From contig JBNKDG010000007.1 in the NCBI GenBank assembly GCA_050288165.1, positions 146,975 to 210,974 of the forward strand: a stretch of 64,000 bases of DNA, given 5' to 3'. A program made the position numbers and the translations under genes. The DNA is from JAPHTQ01 sp050288165. GTDB taxonomy: Bacteria > Pseudomonadota > Gammaproteobacteria > Thiohalomonadales > Thiohalomonadaceae. This document shows positions 48,049-56,713 of this stretch, piece by piece (within the stretch, counting starts at the first letter, position 1; each line of letters opens with the position of its first letter). A model generated the notes under the pieces. That model had not been told where the DNA came from. It was given only the letters and a program-made list of their open reading frames with translations, and did no database searches.

Positions 48049-48759
48049 ATGGTTAAGTTGACGAAATACTGGGCAGTGATCCCGGCCGCGGGCGTCGGCA
48101 GTCGGATGCAGGCGGATCGGCCGAAACAGTACCTGCCGCTGCACGGCAAGACCGTACTGGAACACACCCTGGCCCGTTTTCTCGATCATCCGAAGATCGA
48201 TGGTGTGGTAGTTGCCCTGAGCGAGAACGACCCGTGGTGGCGCGAGCTGGCGCTGCAGCATACAAAGCTGTTTACCGCGCTGGGTGGTGAAGAGCGCTGT
48301 CACTCGGTACTCAATGCGCTGAAGGGCTTACTGTCGCAGGCAGATGAAAACGACTGGGTGCTGGTGCATGACGCGGCGCGCCCCTGTCTACGCCGCGAAG
48401 ACCTTGATCATCTGATCGACGTGCTGCAGGGGCATTCGGTCGGTGGCCTGTTGGGGCTGCCAGTGGCCGATACGATGAAACGCTCGGATCGCAATGATGC
48501 GGTAGTGGAAACGGTTTCGCGTGAACACCTGTGGCGCGCTCTGACCCCGCAGATGTTTCGCCTGGGTGAACTGCGCGAAGCACTCGAAGCGGCGTTGCAG
48601 AATGGACAACTGGTGACCGACGATGCCTCGGCGATGGAACTGGTGGGTAAGGCGCCGAAGATGGTCGAAGGCCATGGCGATAACATCAAGATTACCCGAC
48701 CGCAGGACCTGGCGCTGGCGCAACTCTATCTGGCGCAGCAGAACGAACACATTGACTGA
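48049..48759 (+). CDS. ispD: 2-C-methyl-D-erythritol 4-phosphate cytidylyltransferase
   Basis: The 236-residue MEP-pathway enzyme forms CDP-ME from MEP and CTP. Signatures are 'VIPAAGVGSRMQADRPKQYLPL', 'ERCHSVLNAL', 'VLVHDAARPCL', 'TVSREHLWRALTPQMF' and 'TDDASAMELVG'. The ATG at 48049 is chosen over an in-frame GTG at 48016 that lies within the inverted repeat. It uses CTP, the product of PyrG encoded 3 kb upstream. ispF follows after 15 bp. Confidence 0.97.
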   Translation: MVKLTKYWAVIPAAGVGSRMQADRPKQYLPLHGKTVLEHTLARFLDHPKIDGVVVALSENDPWWRELALQHTKLFTALGGEERCHSVLNALKGLLSQADENDWVLVHDAARPCLRREDLDHLIDVLQGHSVGGLLGLPVADTMKRSDRNDAVVETVSREHLWRALTPQMFRLGELREALEAALQNGQLVTDDASAMELVGKAPKMVEGHGDNIKITRPQDLALAQLYLAQQNEHID

Positions 48760-48774
48760 TTCAGGAGCCGTCCT

Positions 48775-49248
48775 ATGAGAATCGGACACGGTTACGACGT
48801 ACACGCCTTTACCGAAGGCGAGCACATTGTCCTTGGTGGGGTGAAGATCGCTCATCATCATGCCTTTGCCGCGCACTCCGACGGCGACGTGCTGATCCAT
48901 GCGCTCTGCGATGCACTGCTCGGTGCCCTGGCGCTGGGCGATATCGGTCGCCACTTCCCTGACAGCAGTGAAGAGTTTTGCGGTATCGACAGTCGCATTC
49001 TGTTGCGGCGGGTAGTGGAACTGGTAGCGCAGCAGGGATATCGTTTGGCGAATGCCGATATGACCATCATCGCCCAGGCACCGAAGCTCTATATGCACGT
49101 CGATACCATGCGCGAAAATCTGGCACAGGATCTCCAGGCCGAAATCGGTCAGGTTAACGTCAAGGCGACGACCACAGAAAAATTGGGTTTTGCCGGGCGC
49201 GAAGAGGGGATAGCTGCCCACGCTGTTGTTCTCCTGATCAATGAGTGA
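48775..49248 (+). CDS. ispF: 2-C-methyl-D-erythritol 2,4-cyclodiphosphate synthase
   Basis: The 157-residue trimeric zinc enzyme of the MEP pathway has metal-binding 'GHGYDVHAF' at the N terminus. It is followed by 'AHSDGDVLIHALCDALLGALALGDIGRHFPD' and 'NVKATTTEKLGFAGREEGIAAHAVVLL'. AGGAG lies upstream of the ATG at 48775. It overlaps truD by 8 bp. Confidence 0.97.
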   Translation: MRIGHGYDVHAFTEGEHIVLGGVKIAHHHAFAAHSDGDVLIHALCDALLGALALGDIGRHFPDSSEEFCGIDSRILLRRVVELVAQQGYRLANADMTIIAQAPKLYMHVDTMRENLAQDLQAEIGQVNVKATTTEKLGFAGREEGIAAHAVVLLINE

Positions 49249-50293
49249 TTTGGTTTTTCCCCCGCCATGGGCCTACGCCTTTGGTGAACCCGGCTGTCAC
49301 GCCGCCATTCGTACCACCCCGGAAGATTTTATCGTCGATGAAGTATTGGGTTTTGATCCCGACGGCGACGGTAATCACGCCCTGATACATATCCGTAAAC
49401 GCAACACCAACACCGAGTGGCTGGCGCGACAATTGGCTGAGTTAGCTGGCGTGCCATTGAGTGAAGTCGGTTATGCCGGACTCAAGGACCGTCACGCGGT
49501 CACGACACAATTCTTCAGCGTCAATCTCAGTGGCAAGGTTGAACCGGAGTGGCAGGCGTTGGCCTCAGATGAGATCACCATCCTTGATGTGGATCGTCAC
49601 CATCGAAAACTGAAGCGCGGCAATTTGCTGGAGAACCGGTTTCGGATCACTCTGCGAGGATTGAACGGGGAGTGCAGCGACCTGGAGCAACGTCTGCAAC
49701 TCATTCGTGAACAGGGTGTGCCCAACTATTTCGGGCTGCAACGCTTCGGCCATGCAGGCGGCAATCTGGATAAAGCGCGGGCATTGTTCAGTGGCGAACT
49801 GCGCGAACCGGATCGCCATCTACGTGGACTCTATCTTTCCGCAGCACGTTCCTGGCTGTTCAATCAGGTACTCAGCGCACGGGTTGCGGCGGGAAGCTGG
49901 AATCGTGCTCTGCCCGGTGAAGCGCTACTAATGAATAACACCACCAGCACCTTTACCGTGCGCATCCTGAGTAGCGAGATTGAACGTAAAGTTGCTACCG
50001 GTGAGCTTCACCCGGGTGGACCGCTATGGGGGCGTGGCAAACCCACCTGTCTCGCCGATGTGCTGGCACTCGAACAAGCAGTTCTCACCGATGAAATGGT
50101 GTTGCGTGAAGGTCTGGAAAAGGCCGGGATGGAGCAGGAGCGTCGCGCACTGCGTCTGCCCGTAAAAGGATTGCAGTGGCAGTTCATCTCACCGGAGGTG
50201 TTGCAACTGGAATTTGCTTTGTCAGCAGGTGCCTATGCTACCAGTGTGCTACGTGAGCTGACGGTCTTTGAAGATGTTTCTAGTCGACTTTGA
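49241..50293 (+). CDS. truD: tRNA pseudouridine(13) synthase TruD
   Basis: The 350-residue enzyme isomerises U13 in tRNA-Glu. The N-terminal 'TPEDFIVDEVLGF' and the catalytic Asp83 in 'YAGLKDRHAVTTQ' are visible, then 'NYFGLQRFGHAGGNLDKA' and a C-terminal 'LPVKGLQWQF...YATSVLREL'. It overlaps ispF by 8 bp, the usual ispF-truD-surE-pcm context. Here, however, two leftward genes (a chemoreceptor and an Smr protein) separate it from surE. Its 3' end overlaps the chemoreceptor gene tail-to-tail by 14 bp. Confidence 0.96.
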   Translation: MSDLVFPPPWAYAFGEPGCHAAIRTTPEDFIVDEVLGFDPDGDGNHALIHIRKRNTNTEWLARQLAELAGVPLSEVGYAGLKDRHAVTTQFFSVNLSGKVEPEWQALASDEITILDVDRHHRKLKRGNLLENRFRITLRGLNGECSDLEQRLQLIREQGVPNYFGLQRFGHAGGNLDKARALFSGELREPDRHLRGLYLSAARSWLFNQVLSARVAAGSWNRALPGEALLMNNTTSTFTVRILSSEIERKVATGELHPGGPLWGRGKPTCLADVLALEQAVLTDEMVLREGLEKAGMEQERRALRLPVKGLQWQFISPEVLQLEFALSAGAYATSVLRELTVFEDVSSRL

Positions 50294-51857
50294 AAGTATT
50301 AACCAGTCCGTTCAGTTGCTCTGAAATTCCGGTTAAATTCGAGTTGGCTTCGTAAATCCGTTTGCCACCCTCTGATGAGTGCTCGGCAATCTCACTGATA
50401 TTGATAATGTTGCGGTTGATCTCTTCAGCTACCTGCTGTTGCTCCATTGCGGCCTCGGCGATTTGAGCATTCATACGAGTGATCTGTGTGACAGCAACTG
50501 CAATGTGTTCCAGTGAAGTGCCTGCATTGGCGGATTGTTCGGTGCTTGACTGGGTATGCTGGCGGCTCTTCTCCATAACTTTTACTGCACCGGCAGCACC
50601 GGCCTGCAGTCGTTCTATCATTGCTTCGATCTCTTCTGTGGATTTCTGGGTGCGAGTTGCCAGTGCACGTACCTCGTCAGCCACCACAGCAAAACCTCGC
50701 CCCTGTTCCCCGGCACGTGCGGCTTCAATGGCGGCATTCAATGCCAGTAGATTGGTCTGTTCCGATATCCCTTTAATGACATCAAGTACACTGCCTATCC
50801 TTTCACTTTCTTCTTTCAGTCCTGCAATGGCGTCGGTAGCACTGTCCATCTCCAGTGCCAATGACTCGATATCCTCAATGGTGTGAGTAACGATTCTGCG
50901 TCCATCCTGTGCTGCGCCGTCGGCGTTAGTTGCCGATTCCGCGGCAATGCCTGCATGTGAGGCAACCTCCTGCATGGAGTTGGTCATGGCGCTGATTGCC
51001 GAAGCGACATGTTCGGTTTGACGCAACTGTTTTTCCACGCCGTTGCGGGTGATCTCAATGACTTCGGATAACTGGCTGACGGAGGAATCCAGTCGTTCGC
51101 TGGCGCTGCGTAATTCATGGATCATGCCGAGCATCGCTTCACGAATGGTTTCGGCACTTCTGGCAATGTCACCGAGTTCATCATTGGTATGGAGTTGTAT
51201 CGGGACACTGAAATCATGTGCGGCCATACGGCGTAGATTTTCGACCAGTTCACGCGATGGTTTAAGGATGAATCGGTTCAGGGATATGTTGAACTGTATG
51301 AAGGCGAAGAGTATGGCGAATCCCATCGCACTCAGTCCGGTAATGACGGTGTCGCGGGTATGGCGGGAAGATTCTATGCTGAGTTGGGAAACCAGGTGAC
51401 TGACTTTCTCGACTTCTTTTCCCAGTAAATCAAGCGCGGGATTGATAAGCTCACGTTCTACAGCTTCAATCTTTGTTCCAGTAATATTTCCCGATCGATA
51501 AGTCGTTTCAAGTTTCTCAAGTATGTTGGCAAGACGTTGGGCCGCGGCAGAAACACTTTCGCTATGCTGCTTCTGGCTCAGGTTGGCGAGTTGTTGTTTC
51601 AGTGTTGAGAACTGCGACGTTAGAAGGTCGCCCTCACTATCGGCATGTATCCATAGCTGTGCCAATTGGGTGAAATGGTTCTGGACATGCAGAATGTTTC
51701 GCTCCGTGGAAAATGCCTGGTCGAGCAATTCACGGTAATGCTGCTGGCTGTGATAAGCACCCCACATACCGTAGAGGGCTGCAGCGAGCAGGAGCGTCGT
51801 TCCGGTACCGGTAATCAGTAGCAGCTTGGCGCGTATGGATGAGAGAAACCTGTTCAT
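50280..51857 (-). CDS. Methyl-accepting chemotaxis protein
   Basis: This 525-residue membrane chemoreceptor starts at the ATG at 51857 (MNRFLSSIRAKLLLITGTG), because the first membrane helix follows directly; an in-frame start at 51920 would add 21 residues. Layout: TM1 about 12-34, a periplasmic helical-bundle-like sensor about 35-175, TM2 about 175-200, HAMP about 200-255, then the cytoplasmic signalling domain. The hairpin tip 'EQTNLLALNAAIEAARAGEQGRGFAVVADEVRALA' is the canonical CheA/CheW contact. No CheB/CheR pentapeptide tail is present. The ligand is unknown. It overlaps truD by 14 bp on the opposite strand. Confidence 0.93.
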   Translation of the reverse strand: MNRFLSSIRAKLLLITGTGTTLLLAAALYGMWGAYHSQQHYRELLDQAFSTERNILHVQNHFTQLAQLWIHADSEGDLLTSQFSTLKQQLANLSQKQHSESVSAAAQRLANILEKLETTYRSGNITGTKIEAVERELINPALDLLGKEVEKVSHLVSQLSIESSRHTRDTVITGLSAMGFAILFAFIQFNISLNRFILKPSRELVENLRRMAAHDFSVPIQLHTNDELGDIARSAETIREAMLGMIHELRSASERLDSSVSQLSEVIEITRNGVEKQLRQTEHVASAISAMTNSMQEVASHAGIAAESATNADGAAQDGRRIVTHTIEDIESLALEMDSATDAIAGLKEESERIGSVLDVIKGISEQTNLLALNAAIEAARAGEQGRGFAVVADEVRALATRTQKSTEEIEAMIERLQAGAAGAVKVMEKSRQHTQSSTEQSANAGTSLEHIAVAVTQITRMNAQIAEAAMEQQQVAEEINRNIINISEIAEHSSEGGKRIYEANSNLTGISEQLNGLVNTFKVD

Positions 51858-51988
51858 GTCCGGGGACTCGCTGAGTTTAGAAACAACACAAGTATGGTTG
51901 TGCACACTGTGTAATTCCATGTATCGGCGAGCCGAGTAGGAGCTTGAGATGATGGCGCAGTAGGTGTCCCGCTGGGCAGAGTGTGGCG

Positions 51989-52552
51989 TTAGCGGACAGG
52001 TGTGGACTGGCGGCGCTTTTGCAGCAGGACGTAGATGGCGCCGGTACCACCATCGATCGGGCGTGCAGAGCAGAAGGCGAGTATCTCGTTGCGCTGTCGT
52101 AGCCAGTGGTTGACCTTGCCCTTGAGTATCGGCTGTTTGTGCAGTGAACCGTGCCCCTTGCCGTGGATGATGCGCACGGTTTTGAGCCCCCGTTCCAGGG
52201 CGGCATGGAGAAAGGTGGTGAGGGCCTGACGCGCCTCTTCGACGCGCAGACCATGCAGATCGAGTTCCGCCTCAACCGCATAGTGCCCACGGCGCAGTTT
52301 TTTCAGCACACTGTGCTGTAGCCCGGCACGGCAATAGAACAGCTCTTCGCCCGTCTCCAGTTCTGCCGGGTCGATATCTCCGCTTAGCATGTCGTCCTTG
52401 ACCTGCTGTTCGTCCTCTTCACGCTTGAGCGGGCGGGGCGGCGGAGGATCGCGATGCGGCACGATATGGCGCTGCTCCAGCGGTATGGCACCGCTTACCG
52501 CCTCGCGGAACAACGCCTTATCTTCGCTACTGATTTTGTCTTTTCTGCTCAT
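51989..52552 (-). CDS. Smr-domain protein (SmrA-like)
   Basis: The product is a 187-residue protein with a charged N-terminal half and a C-terminal Smr (small MutS-related) domain. The motifs LDLHGLRVEEAR and 'RIIHGKGHGS' are the conserved nuclease-fold loops, followed by 'FCSARPIDGGTGAIYVLL'. The segment 'GLQHSVLKKLRRGHY' resembles E. coli SmrA, while the SEDKALFREA start is shared with SmrB. SmrB cuts mRNA at collided ribosomes; whether this one does is not decidable here. It is transcribed leftward, divergent from surE, with the chemoreceptor 131 bp downstream. Confidence 0.88.
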   Translation of the reverse strand: MSRKDKISSEDKALFREAVSGAIPLEQRHIVPHRDPPPPRPLKREEDEQQVKDDMLSGDIDPAELETGEELFYCRAGLQHSVLKKLRRGHYAVEAELDLHGLRVEEARQALTTFLHAALERGLKTVRIIHGKGHGSLHKQPILKGKVNHWLRQRNEILAFCSARPIDGGTGAIYVLLQKRRQSTPVR

Positions 52553-52684
52553 GGACTTAGATTTGATCCTCCGGGCGAGTCTAACATACGTTTTTGGGCT
52601 TCATACTGGTGGACAGTCGCTGGTATAGTTGGGCGGGCAAATCAACCAGTAGACCACCGCATTGCCAGGCGCCTGACGGAAATA

Positions 52685-53443
52685 ATGAAAATATTGATAA
52701 GCAACGACGACGGTTATCTCGCCCCTGGAATCAACTGCCTGGCGGAACACCTTGCGGCTATTGCCGAAGTGACCGTGGTCGCTCCGGAGCGTGATCGCAG
52801 CGGCGCCAGCAACTCCCTCACCCTGGATATCCCGTTACGGGTACAACCGGTGCGTGAACGGGTCTATCGGGTCGACGGTACCCCTACTGACTGTGTGCAT
52901 ATCGCCATTACCGGGATGTTGGAGGATGAGCCGGATATGGTGGTCTCCGGGATCAACGCTGGGGCCAATCTGGGGGATGACGTGCTTTACTCCGGGACGG
53001 TCGCGGCGGCGATGGAGGGGCGCTTCCTCGGCCTGCCAGCGATGGCGGTCTCGCTCTGCGCCGCCTCCGGCCACAGTTTCACCCATTACGACACCGCCGC
53101 CAAAGTGGCGATTCGTCTGCTGCAGCGTCTGCAGGAGAACCCCTTGCCCGCGGATACCATTCTCAACGTCAATGTCCCGGACCTGCCCTACGAACAGCTA
53201 CAGGGTTACGAGGTCACCCGCCTGGGCCACCGCCACAAGGCGGAGGCGGTGATCCATGACACTGACCCGCGCGGTCGCCCCATCTACTGGATCGGTCCGG
53301 CCGGGGTGGAACAGGATGCCGGTCCCGGCACCGATTTTTACGCCATCCGTCAGCAGCGGGTCTCGGTAACGCCGATCCAGGTCGATCTGACCCGCCACAA
53401 TCTGCTGGATAACGTCTCCGACTGGCTGCGAGGGATCGACTGA
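52685..53443 (+). CDS. surE: 5'/3'-nucleotidase SurE
   Basis: The 252-residue metal-dependent nucleotidase acts on nucleoside monophosphates and is linked to stationary-phase survival. The ATG at 52685 gives the conserved MKILISNDDG, with Asp8-Asp9 as metal ligands. 'VVAPERDRSGASNSLTL', 'VSGINAGANLGDDVLYSGTVAAAMEG' and 'NVNVPDLPY' follow. It starts the block surE-pcm-yqaA-nlpD-rpoS, all stress-related and close-packed. Confidence 0.97.
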   Translation: MKILISNDDGYLAPGINCLAEHLAAIAEVTVVAPERDRSGASNSLTLDIPLRVQPVRERVYRVDGTPTDCVHIAITGMLEDEPDMVVSGINAGANLGDDVLYSGTVAAAMEGRFLGLPAMAVSLCAASGHSFTHYDTAAKVAIRLLQRLQENPLPADTILNVNVPDLPYEQLQGYEVTRLGHRHKAEAVIHDTDPRGRPIYWIGPAGVEQDAGPGTDFYAIRQQRVSVTPIQVDLTRHNLLDNVSDWLRGID

Positions 53444-53444
53444 G

Positions 53445-54119
53445 ATGGCGCCGCAGCGTATTCAGGGCATCGGTATGACCTCGCAACGCACCCGCGAGCG
53501 GCTGGTGCAGCGGCTGATGGATAAGGGGATCAATAACGAGCAGGTACTGGGCGCGATCCGCGCCGTGCCGCGCCACATGTTCATCGACGAGGCGCTGGCT
53601 TCACGCGCCTATGAAGATACCGCTCTGCCTATCGGCAGCGGCCAGACTATCTCCCAGCCCTACGTGGTGGCGCGGATGACCGAGGCGCTGTTGCAAAACA
53701 AGCCACGCAAGGTGTTGGAGGTAGGCACCGGTTGCGGCTACCAGACCGCGATTCTGGTCAGCCTGGGGCTGGAGGTCTACACCATCGAGCGAATCCGGGC
53801 CCTGTACGACAAGGCGCGGCGCATTCTGGGTGAGATCAAACACCAACCGTTGCGTATGCGCCACGGCGACGGCTATGAAGGGTGGAAGAGCGAAGCGCCG
53901 TTCGATGCGATTATCGTCACCGCCGCGCCACCGAATGTGCCGGAGGCGCTGCTTCAGCAACTGGCCGAGGGCGGCCAGCTGATTATTCCGGTCGGAGCCG
54001 GTAACGGTCAGGAGTTGCTGCGTATAACCCGAGAGGATGGCGAGTTCAGCAGTCAGCTGCTCGATATGGTCACCTTTGTGCCGATGCTGGCTGGAACAGA
54101 CATCAAAGGATCACGATGA
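53445..54119 (+). CDS. pcm: Protein-L-isoaspartate O-methyltransferase
   Basis: The 224-residue SAM-dependent enzyme repairs isoaspartyl damage in aged proteins. Visible motifs: 'RAVPRHMFIDEALASRAYEDTALPIGSGQTISQPYVVARM' (substrate loop and Ser), SAM motif I 'VLEVGTGCGYQTAIL' and 'DAIIVTAAPPNVPEALLQQL'. It starts 1 bp after the surE stop; a second ATG (MTSQRT) 10 codons in is also possible. It overlaps the next gene by 4 bp (ATGA). Confidence 0.96.
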   Translation: MAPQRIQGIGMTSQRTRERLVQRLMDKGINNEQVLGAIRAVPRHMFIDEALASRAYEDTALPIGSGQTISQPYVVARMTEALLQNKPRKVLEVGTGCGYQTAILVSLGLEVYTIERIRALYDKARRILGEIKHQPLRMRHGDGYEGWKSEAPFDAIIVTAAPPNVPEALLQQLAEGGQLIIPVGAGNGQELLRITREDGEFSSQLLDMVTFVPMLAGTDIKGSR

Positions 54120-54706
54120 GGATTTTCTCCAAACTTTATGATCGGGTGCTCAACTGGTCACGCCATCCCCATGCCCCCTGGTATCTGGGCGGGTTGAGCT
54201 TTGCCGAGTCTTCCTTCTTCCCGATTCCACCCGATGTGATGTTGGCGCCGATGTCGCTGGCGCAACCGCTACGGGCGTGGCGTTTTGCCCTGTTGACCAC
54301 CGTTGCTTCAGTTCTGGGCGGCATGCTGGGTTATCTGATCGGTGTTTATGCCTTCGACATGGTACAGCCGTGGTTGCATCAGGCGGGTTACTGGCCTGCC
54401 TATCTGCGGGTCAACGAGTGGTTTTCCACCTGGGGATTCTGGGCGGTGTTCCTTGCCGGTTTTTCGCCGATCCCCTACAAACTTTTTACCATCAGCGCCG
54501 GTGTGCTCGGTATGGCCTTCTTCCCCTTCGTATTGGCATCGGCGATCGGTCGCGGTGGTCGTTTTTTCCTGGTTGCCGGATTGATGCGTTGGGGCGGGGA
54601 GAAAATGGAGCAATCGCTGCGTCTTTATATCGATCGCATCAGTTGGTCACTGGTAGTGGTGCTAATTGTGCTCTATTTCCTTATCAGTAGTGGTGGTAAT
54701 GGTTAG
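54116..54706 (+). CDS. YqaA-type DedA/VTT-domain membrane protein
   Basis: This 196-residue inner-membrane protein has about four hydrophobic segments and a DedA/VTT-type pattern: 'AESSFFPIPPDVMLAPMSLAQP' near the N terminus and 'GFWAVFLAGFSPIPYKLFTISAGVLGM' in the middle. Related proteins are linked to lipid or cell-envelope transport, but the exact role of this subfamily is not established. The gene lies between pcm and nlpD, overlapping both by a few bases, an arrangement common in gammaproteobacteria outside the enterics. Confidence 0.88.
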   Translation: MRIFSKLYDRVLNWSRHPHAPWYLGGLSFAESSFFPIPPDVMLAPMSLAQPLRAWRFALLTTVASVLGGMLGYLIGVYAFDMVQPWLHQAGYWPAYLRVNEWFSTWGFWAVFLAGFSPIPYKLFTISAGVLGMAFFPFVLASAIGRGGRFFLVAGLMRWGGEKMEQSLRLYIDRISWSLVVVLIVLYFLISSGGNG

Positions 54707-55499
54707 CATATGGCGTAAGGGCGTAGCGGTGTTGCTCTGCAGTGCTCTGTTGAGCGGCTGTGGCGAACTTCAGCCACTTGCGGCCAATGGCAGAATGATT
54801 GATTACCGGGTCAGTGCTGGGGATACGCTCTACTCCATCGCCTGGCGCTACGGTTACGATCACCAGGAAGTAGCCTCGTGGAATAACATTCCGCCGCCAT
54901 TTATTATCCATCCCGGCGACCATATCTATCTGATACCTCCCGGTACGGAATTACGTGATAACCTGCCGCGAGATCGGGGAACTGAGATATCAGCTCAAGC
55001 ATCGGCTGCATCGGTCGATACAGGTAGTGGTGAAATGGAAACGCCCACGCGCCCATCATCGGCGTCGGTGGTCAACACACTAAGGAGCAAGGTTGAAGAC
55101 ACCTATCAGCGGTTTAAAAACAGTACCGTCCATTGGGCCTGGCCTGCGACAGGAAAGTTGATCAGTGGCTATGCGCCTGGCAAGGGCAAGAAAGGGCTGG
55201 ATATCGCGGGCACTATTGGGCAGCCGATTCGTGCAGCAGCGGGCGGAACAGTGGTCTATAGTGGGAGCGGTTTAATCGGTTATGGAAAGCTGGTGATCAT
55301 CAAACACAACGACAGTTACCTTAGCGCCTACGGACACAATCGCAGTTTGCTTGTCGAGGAAGGTAAAACGGTAAAACAGGGTGAGGTGATCGCCGAGATG
55401 GGCGATAGTGGCAAAGATGGCATCATGCTTCACTTCGAGATTCGTCGGAATGGCAAACCGGTGGATCCTTTAAGTTACCTGCCGAAACGAGGGTCCTGA
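54699..55499 (+). CDS. nlpD: NlpD-type lipoprotein with LysM and degenerate LytM (M23) domain
   Basis: The 266-residue lipoprotein has signal peptide and lipobox ALLSGC, a LysM peptidoglycan-binding domain at about 38-80 (YRVSAGDTLYSIAWRYG...IHPGDHIYLI) and a C-terminal M23 domain at about 150-262. The HxGxD metal motif of active M23 enzymes is replaced by 'GKKGLDIAG', so catalysis is unlikely. In E. coli NlpD activates amidase AmiC at septation. The ATG at 54699 is chosen for its lipoprotein signal; it overlaps the previous gene by 8 bp. rpoS follows after 10 bp; in E. coli the main rpoS promoter is inside nlpD. Confidence 0.94.
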   Translation: MVSIWRKGVAVLLCSALLSGCGELQPLAANGRMIDYRVSAGDTLYSIAWRYGYDHQEVASWNNIPPPFIIHPGDHIYLIPPGTELRDNLPRDRGTEISAQASAASVDTGSGEMETPTRPSSASVVNTLRSKVEDTYQRFKNSTVHWAWPATGKLISGYAPGKGKKGLDIAGTIGQPIRAAAGGTVVYSGSGLIGYGKLVIIKHNDSYLSAYGHNRSLLVEEGKTVKQGEVIAEMGDSGKDGIMLHFEIRRNGKPVDPLSYLPKRGS

Positions 55500-55509
55500 G
55501 GAAGCGTTT

Positions 55510-56508
55510 ATGAGTAGAAAAAAGACACCTGGTGATGAAGAGAAAATTGTCGACGAAACTGAAAAAGAGGCCGTCGAGCCAGGTGATGAGGTCGCAGAAG
55601 AGGCACTCGATTATGAGGCAGAGGTCGAAGAGGACGCTGAAGAGGAAGAGGAGACCTTTGAGGCCGGGGCGATCCCCGATGGACAACTCGATGCGACACG
55701 GCTTTATCTGAGTGAAATCGGTTTCTCGCCGCTATTGAGCGCGGAAGAAGAAGTTTATTACGCACGCATGGCGCAGCGCGGCGAAGAGGCCGGACGCAAG
55801 CGCATGATCGAAAGTAACCTGCGTCTGGTGGTGAAGATTGCTCGGCGTTATCTCAATCGTGGTCTGGCGTTACTGGACCTGATTGAAGAGGGAAATCTTG
55901 GTCTGATCCGCGCGGTGGAAAAATTCGATCCGGAGCGCGGCTTCCGTTTCTCCACCTATGCTACCTGGTGGATACGCCAGACCATCGAACGGGCGATCAT
56001 GAATCAGACCCGCACCATCCGTCTGCCGATCCATGTGGTGAAAGAGATCAACGTCTACCTGCGTGCCGCACGTCATCTGGCGCAGAATCTGGATCACGAA
56101 CCCAGCCCGGAAGAGATCGCCGAGATGCTGGACAAGCCGATCGACGATGTGAAGCGCATGATGGGGCTCAACGAACGTGTGACCTCGGTCGATGTGCCGA
56201 TGGGTCGCGATGCGGACAAGTCGCTGCTCGACGCGATCCCCGACGAGAACAACATGGACCCCTCCGACCTGCTGCAGGACGAGGATATTCGCGGCAATAT
56301 CGATCTCTGGTTGAGCAAACTCAGCGATAAGCAGCGCGAGGTGGTAGAACGCCGCTTCGGCTTGCACGGCTACGATGTCTCTACATTGGAAGAGGTGGGT
56401 GCCGAGATCGGCGTGACCCGCGAACGGGTACGTCAGATCCAGATCGAAGCGTTGCGCCGCCTGCGTGAGATTTTGGAGAGTCAGGGGTACAGCGGAGACG
56501 CATTGTAG
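55510..56508 (+). CDS. rpoS: RNA polymerase sigma factor RpoS
   Basis: The 332-residue sigma-70 family general-stress factor has an unusually acidic N terminus (residues 10-55, mostly Glu/Asp). Region 1.2 is 'DATRLYLSEIGFSPLLSAEEEV', region 2 is 'RMIESNLRLVVKIARRYLNRGLALLDLIEEGNLGLIRAVEKFD...ATWWIRQTIERAIM', region 3 is 'PSPEEIAEMLDKP' and region 4.2 is 'VTRERVRQIQIEALRRLREIL'. GAGG lies upstream of the ATG. The stop codon is the first three bases of a MITE-like inverted repeat. Confidence 0.96.
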   Translation: MSRKKTPGDEEKIVDETEKEAVEPGDEVAEEALDYEAEVEEDAEEEEETFEAGAIPDGQLDATRLYLSEIGFSPLLSAEEEVYYARMAQRGEEAGRKRMIESNLRLVVKIARRYLNRGLALLDLIEEGNLGLIRAVEKFDPERGFRFSTYATWWIRQTIERAIMNQTRTIRLPIHVVKEINVYLRAARHLAQNLDHEPSPEEIAEMLDKPIDDVKRMMGLNERVTSVDVPMGRDADKSLLDAIPDENNMDPSDLLQDEDIRGNIDLWLSKLSDKQREVVERRFGLHGYDVSTLEEVGAEIGVTRERVRQIQIEALRRLREILESQGYSGDAL

Positions 56509-56649
56509 AAGCTATCTCAAAATGGCTCTCGCACCCTGATACTGCGTTGCAAAGCCTGCTCCGGTGCTCATTTACTACCGGTAAACTGCGCTCCTCGCAG
56601 GCTCTGCGCCTTGTCTCCGGGCACGAGCTCTAATTTTGAGATGCTTCTA
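56506..56649. repeat. MITE-like element at the rpoS 3' end
   Basis: An 18-bp terminal repeat TAGAAGCTATCTCAAAAT (56506-56523) is found inverted at 56633-56649 with one base missing. The 144-bp element has an internal smaller inverted repeat (GCCTGC...GCAGGC) around an ACCGGT centre and no coding capacity. Its first three bases are the rpoS stop codon. Confidence 0.75.
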
Positions 56650-56670
56650 GAAAAAATCTCCGCAAATGAA

Positions 56671-56697
56671 AACGCCGCCATTATGGCGGCGTTTTTG
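56671..56697. terminator. Intrinsic terminator after rpoS, probably bidirectional
   Basis: AACGCCGCCA (56671-56680), loop TTA, TGGCGGCGTT (56684-56693), then TTTTGTTT. A-rich sequence upstream lets it also act for the leftward gene that ends at 56714. Confidence 0.9.
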
Positions 56698-56713
56698 TTT
56701 GCGCGTTCGGCTT

